From: JAYTQQ01 sp043784965
GTDB taxonomy: Bacteria > Bdellovibrionota > Bdellovibrionia > Bdellovibrionales > JAMPXM01
Assembly (NCBI GenBank): GCA_043784965.1
Contig: JAYVXS010000061.1
Coordinates: forward strand, 1 to 7,362
Length of the DNA stretch: 7,362 nucleotides
Direction: 5' to 3'
The notes under the pieces: generated by a model
Told to the model about the DNA's origin: nothing
The model's database searches: none
The model's input: only the letters and a program-made list of their open reading frames with translations
Made by a program: the position numbers and the translations under genes
Part shown: piece by piece, positions 4,847 to 7,362 of the stretch
How positions within the stretch are numbered: position 1 is the stretch's first letter
Layout: each line of letters starts with the position of its first letter

Positions 4847-7258
4847 ATGCTCAAAATAAAGAAACGAAACCTGCTGATTGCGTTGCTATGCTTAATTTTG
4901 AACGCCTGTTCAAGTGATCAAAAAAAACAGCGTGCTCACTTTTACACCCAGCTAAACTCGAGAATGCCGGCAAATATAAAGTGCGAAGAATCCAGCTGCA
5001 TTTGGGCAACACAGTACCGCGACGCTCTGGCCAACTTCAAAAACAAGAAATTCAATCAAGCCTGCGATAGTTTTGTTCAGCTTTCAGAACTGCCAAGCTT
5101 TAGCTTGAAATCACTTTCCGCCGCAAGGGCTTTTTCAGCTTGTAGCCTTGAAAACAAGAGTGCCGCCGCCAAACGTTTGCCGAGTATTGAAACTTTTTTA
5201 GGCCTCAGCTTTCCTGCTTGGATGGGGGATACACCAATTCGATCGGCACTTATTCGCAGTCAAACTACTCGAGATGAATTCGCAGAATATAAAATATCAG
5301 TGCAAATTCTAAATGAACAAATGCGGCGCCGAACCGCATCGCAATCAGACAATGAAAAATTGGCAAACCGGGCGATTGATATTTTTCGCGACCATAGTGC
5401 GGATGAAGCTTATAGAAAAGTGGCCAATCTAGAACAGTTGCATGAAAAACAATATGAAATTGCGCCGCGCTTAATTCCTAATCTCCTGATTTTGAAATCA
5501 CCGAAAGAAACATTTTGTGAGGCTGCGAGTCGCTTGCATCCGACTCCACAGCGGCGAGAAAAACTTTGGCTAGCGGCAAAGGATTTTGAACGCTCTAAAC
5601 TGGACTTCAAAAATGCGCGACTTCTGTTCAATCAATTATTCGAAATAAATCAATGCCAAGCAACAAAGGCATCTGACGAATTAGAAGCCCAGTTTCGTGC
5701 CTTAGATGCCATTCGCTATACTTTCAAACTCGAGCGAAGCAGCGATCATGCCAGCCTATTTGAGGCGGCAAAAAAGACCACTGATTTTAGTCATAAAAAT
5801 TTAAAGCAGCGAGGAAAAGAGTCGCTCTGGTCGGCAAACTATGTAAAAGCCTCGCTTCTCTATGCAGGCCATTTATGGACCTTTACGAAAACTGATGGCT
5901 CAACTAAATTGGCAATCAAAGTACTTGAAGACGCCATTGCAAATTTAAAGATAATAAAAAGTGAGTACTCAATTGATGACTTAGTTTTAATGCGAGCGCG
6001 AATTGCAGATGAGCAAGGGGACACTGATCTTGCACTTAAACTTCTGCAAAATATTGGCAAAGACACCAAGGATGAAGATCGGCGTGACCAGATGCTTTGG
6101 ACGAAAGCCTTTATCTTTTATAAGCTGCAAAGATTCGCAGAGGCCGCACAGGCTTTTACTGAAATGATTCCCAATGATCCAAAAGAACATAACTCTCGAG
6201 CACATTTCTGGCGGGCGGAGAGCCTTAAGCAATTACACTCGACAAATACCGGAAGTTCGAGCCCAACTAAAATTTTGAATCCGAGTCTAATCGATTTCAA
6301 TTGGCTCATTGAAAATGAACCCTTTGGCTACTATGGTTTGGTGGCCGCCCACGAACTCAAGCTGGCTTTGCCATCAATTGAATCGGTTCGCAAAGCACAG
6401 CATGATAAAAGGAAGTCCGATGAAAAGTCGCCTAGCTCAATTTCACCTTTTGACTCAGCTGAGCTCTTTGAAACCAGCCAGCTGCTTATTTCGGTAAAAG
6501 AAATTGAATTCGAACGAAAATTATTAGATCAGACTGTGCAAAAAATGAAAGCTACACGATCAACAACAACGCAAAATTGGATTGATCTTTTAAAAAATTA
6601 CGCTCAGGCCGAACAGTACCAAAACCTATTCGAAAGTCTCGCCAGCATGCCCCTCGAGATTCGCAGTCAGGTATTTGCCGATAATCCCGAGTTGGTGTTT
6701 CCGACTGAACCCTTCACTGAACTTGTTCAATCCACAGCAAAGAAGCTGCAGGTTCCATGGGAATTTGTCTTCTCTATAATGCGACAGGAGTCATCACTAA
6801 ACCCAATGGCTAGAAGTCCGGCAAATGCTTTTGGACTATTGCAACTCATTCCCGAGAACGCCCTTGCCGTCGCCAAGGACGTCGATATTCGCCTTGAGTC
6901 TTATAAGGACTCTAACGAGCGTTTGCAGCTGGCAAATCCCGAAGTCTTGTTCGATCCAGCTATAAATGTACCTCTTGGTATAGCTCTTATGAAGCGGCTC
7001 TTTAAAAAGAATCAGAATAACTTTATTAAAACAGTTGCCAGCTACAATGCCAGCCCAAGTGCCGTGGATGGCTGGATTAGATCAAGATATCGCGGAGATA
7101 TACTCGCCTTCATTGATGACATCCCCTACGAAGAAACCAAAACCTATATCAAAACTGTAATGCGAAACTATATCTATTACTCGCGGCTCGAAAACCCTAC
7201 TAAAGATTTTGAGTTTCCGGCGTGGTGCCTTGAGGACTTTCCACTAGTTAATCAATAG
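4847..7258 (+). CDS. slt: Lipoprotein soluble-lytic-transglycosylase-like enzyme (Slt70 family)
   Basis: Cleaves the glycan strands of peptidoglycan between MurNAc and GlcNAc, forming 1,6-anhydroMurNAc. The first 20 residues are a lipoprotein signal peptide: basic MLKIKKR, a hydrophobic core and the lipobox LNAC with Cys21. Ser follows at +2, so by the E. coli rule it would be sorted to the outer membrane, facing the periplasm. Residues about 55-610 are helix-rich with TPR-like stretches (for example 410-440 and 448-462), resembling the superhelical ring of Slt70, and include the family's GYYGLVAAHEL segment (494-504). The catalytic domain (about 622-780) has MRQESSLNP with catalytic Glu648, GLLQLIP (663-669), ASYNA (731-735) and the late IPYEETKTYIKTVMRNY motif (759-775). 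At 803 residues it is longer than E. coli Slt70 (about 645) and, unlike it, lipidated. No Shine-Dalgarno site precedes the ATG, but the signal peptide fixes the start. It probably forms its own transcription unit. Confidence 0.93.
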   Translation: MLKIKKRNLLIALLCLILNACSSDQKKQRAHFYTQLNSRMPANIKCEESSCIWATQYRDALANFKNKKFNQACDSFVQLSELPSFSLKSLSAARAFSACSLENKSAAAKRLPSIETFLGLSFPAWMGDTPIRSALIRSQTTRDEFAEYKISVQILNEQMRRRTASQSDNEKLANRAIDIFRDHSADEAYRKVANLEQLHEKQYEIAPRLIPNLLILKSPKETFCEAASRLHPTPQRREKLWLAAKDFERSKLDFKNARLLFNQLFEINQCQATKASDELEAQFRALDAIRYTFKLERSSDHASLFEAAKKTTDFSHKNLKQRGKESLWSANYVKASLLYAGHLWTFTKTDGSTKLAIKVLEDAIANLKIIKSEYSIDDLVLMRARIADEQGDTDLALKLLQNIGKDTKDEDRRDQMLWTKAFIFYKLQRFAEAAQAFTEMIPNDPKEHNSRAHFWRAESLKQLHSTNTGSSSPTKILNPSLIDFNWLIENEPFGYYGLVAAHELKLALPSIESVRKAQHDKRKSDEKSPSSISPFDSAELFETSQLLISVKEIEFERKLLDQTVQKMKATRSTTTQNWIDLLKNYAQAEQYQNLFESLASMPLEIRSQVFADNPELVFPTEPFTELVQSTAKKLQVPWEFVFSIMRQESSLNPMARSPANAFGLLQLIPENALAVAKDVDIRLESYKDSNERLQLANPEVLFDPAINVPLGIALMKRLFKKNQNNFIKTVASYNASPSAVDGWIRSRYRGDILAFIDDIPYEETKTYIKTVMRNYIYYSRLENPTKDFEFPAWCLEDFPLVNQ

Positions 7259-7301
7259 AGTGAGGCCTAGCCCGGATATTTCATCAGATTTCTGTTGCAA
7301 T

Positions 7302-7341
7302 CGCCGCTTCGCTAGTCTGGCCGCTTCGCTCCTGGCGTTTT
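7302..7341 (+). terminator. Possible terminator or repeated hairpin motif after slt
   Basis: CGCC (7302-7305) can pair with GGCG (7334-7337), which is followed directly by TTTT (7338-7341). Between them GCCGCTTCGCT is repeated (7303-7313 and 7320-7330). The stem is short and the loop long, so terminator activity is doubtful. The motif may be a repeated intergenic element cut by the window edge. The rest of 7259-7362 shows nothing I can assign. Confidence 0.25.
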
Positions 7342-7362
7342 CGAGACCTTTTCATTGCGACA

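Noticed and set aside
4768..7275. CTAGCCCGG found shortly after both the transporter stop (4768-4776) and the slt stop (7267-7275)
   Set aside because: A 9-bp match without flanking similarity or a stable hairpin is not enough to claim a shared terminator or repeat.

Overview
The window looks like chromosomal housekeeping DNA from a Gram-negative bacterium. A lipobox protein with a murein transglycosylase domain implies a periplasm and outer membrane. A type IV pilin and a ClpS/ClpA pair (rather than ClpC) fit Proteobacteria or relatives. A Bdellovibrionota or deltaproteobacterial-type host is my guess from the pilin leader style and gene mix; the sequence shown does not prove it.

Layout: positions 1-89 (minus strand) hold the first 29 codons of a type IV prepilin that continues beyond the left edge. 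Positions 90-1047 are about 960 bases of non-coding DNA between this gene and the divergent clpS. This gap holds a 15-bp tandem repeat in the presumed pilin leader, a sigma-28-like promoter candidate for the pilin, a small hairpin, a 179-bp insertion with 31-bp terminal inverted repeats and a matching 5-bp flanking duplication (a MITE-like element), a second short tandem repeat that spans the right junction of that insertion, and an extended -10 promoter for clpS. Next come clpS (1048-1410), clpA (1440-3776) and an EamA/DMT-type membrane transporter (3773-4762), all on the plus strand. They are tightly packed (29-nt gap, then a 4-nt ATGA overlap) and look like one operon. After an 84-nt gap with its own extended -10 element, a large lipoprotein lytic transglycosylase of the Slt70 type runs from 4847 to 7258. 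The last 104 bases hold a repeated GC-rich hairpin-like motif.

Functionally, ClpS selects N-degron substrates and ClpA unfolds them for ClpP, whose gene is not in the window. The transporter substrate is unknown and its link to proteolysis may only be co-transcription. The Slt-like enzyme cleaves peptidoglycan and is probably a separate transcription unit.

I see no CRISPR array, tRNA, rRNA, phage gene or clear new multi-gene system. The least expected items are the MITE-like element with its junction duplication, the recurrence of 15-bp-period tandem repeats at three loci, a non-canonical ClpP-docking tripeptide (FGV) in ClpA, and a transglycosylase gene that appears to lack a Shine-Dalgarno sequence and may be transcribed as a leaderless mRNA.
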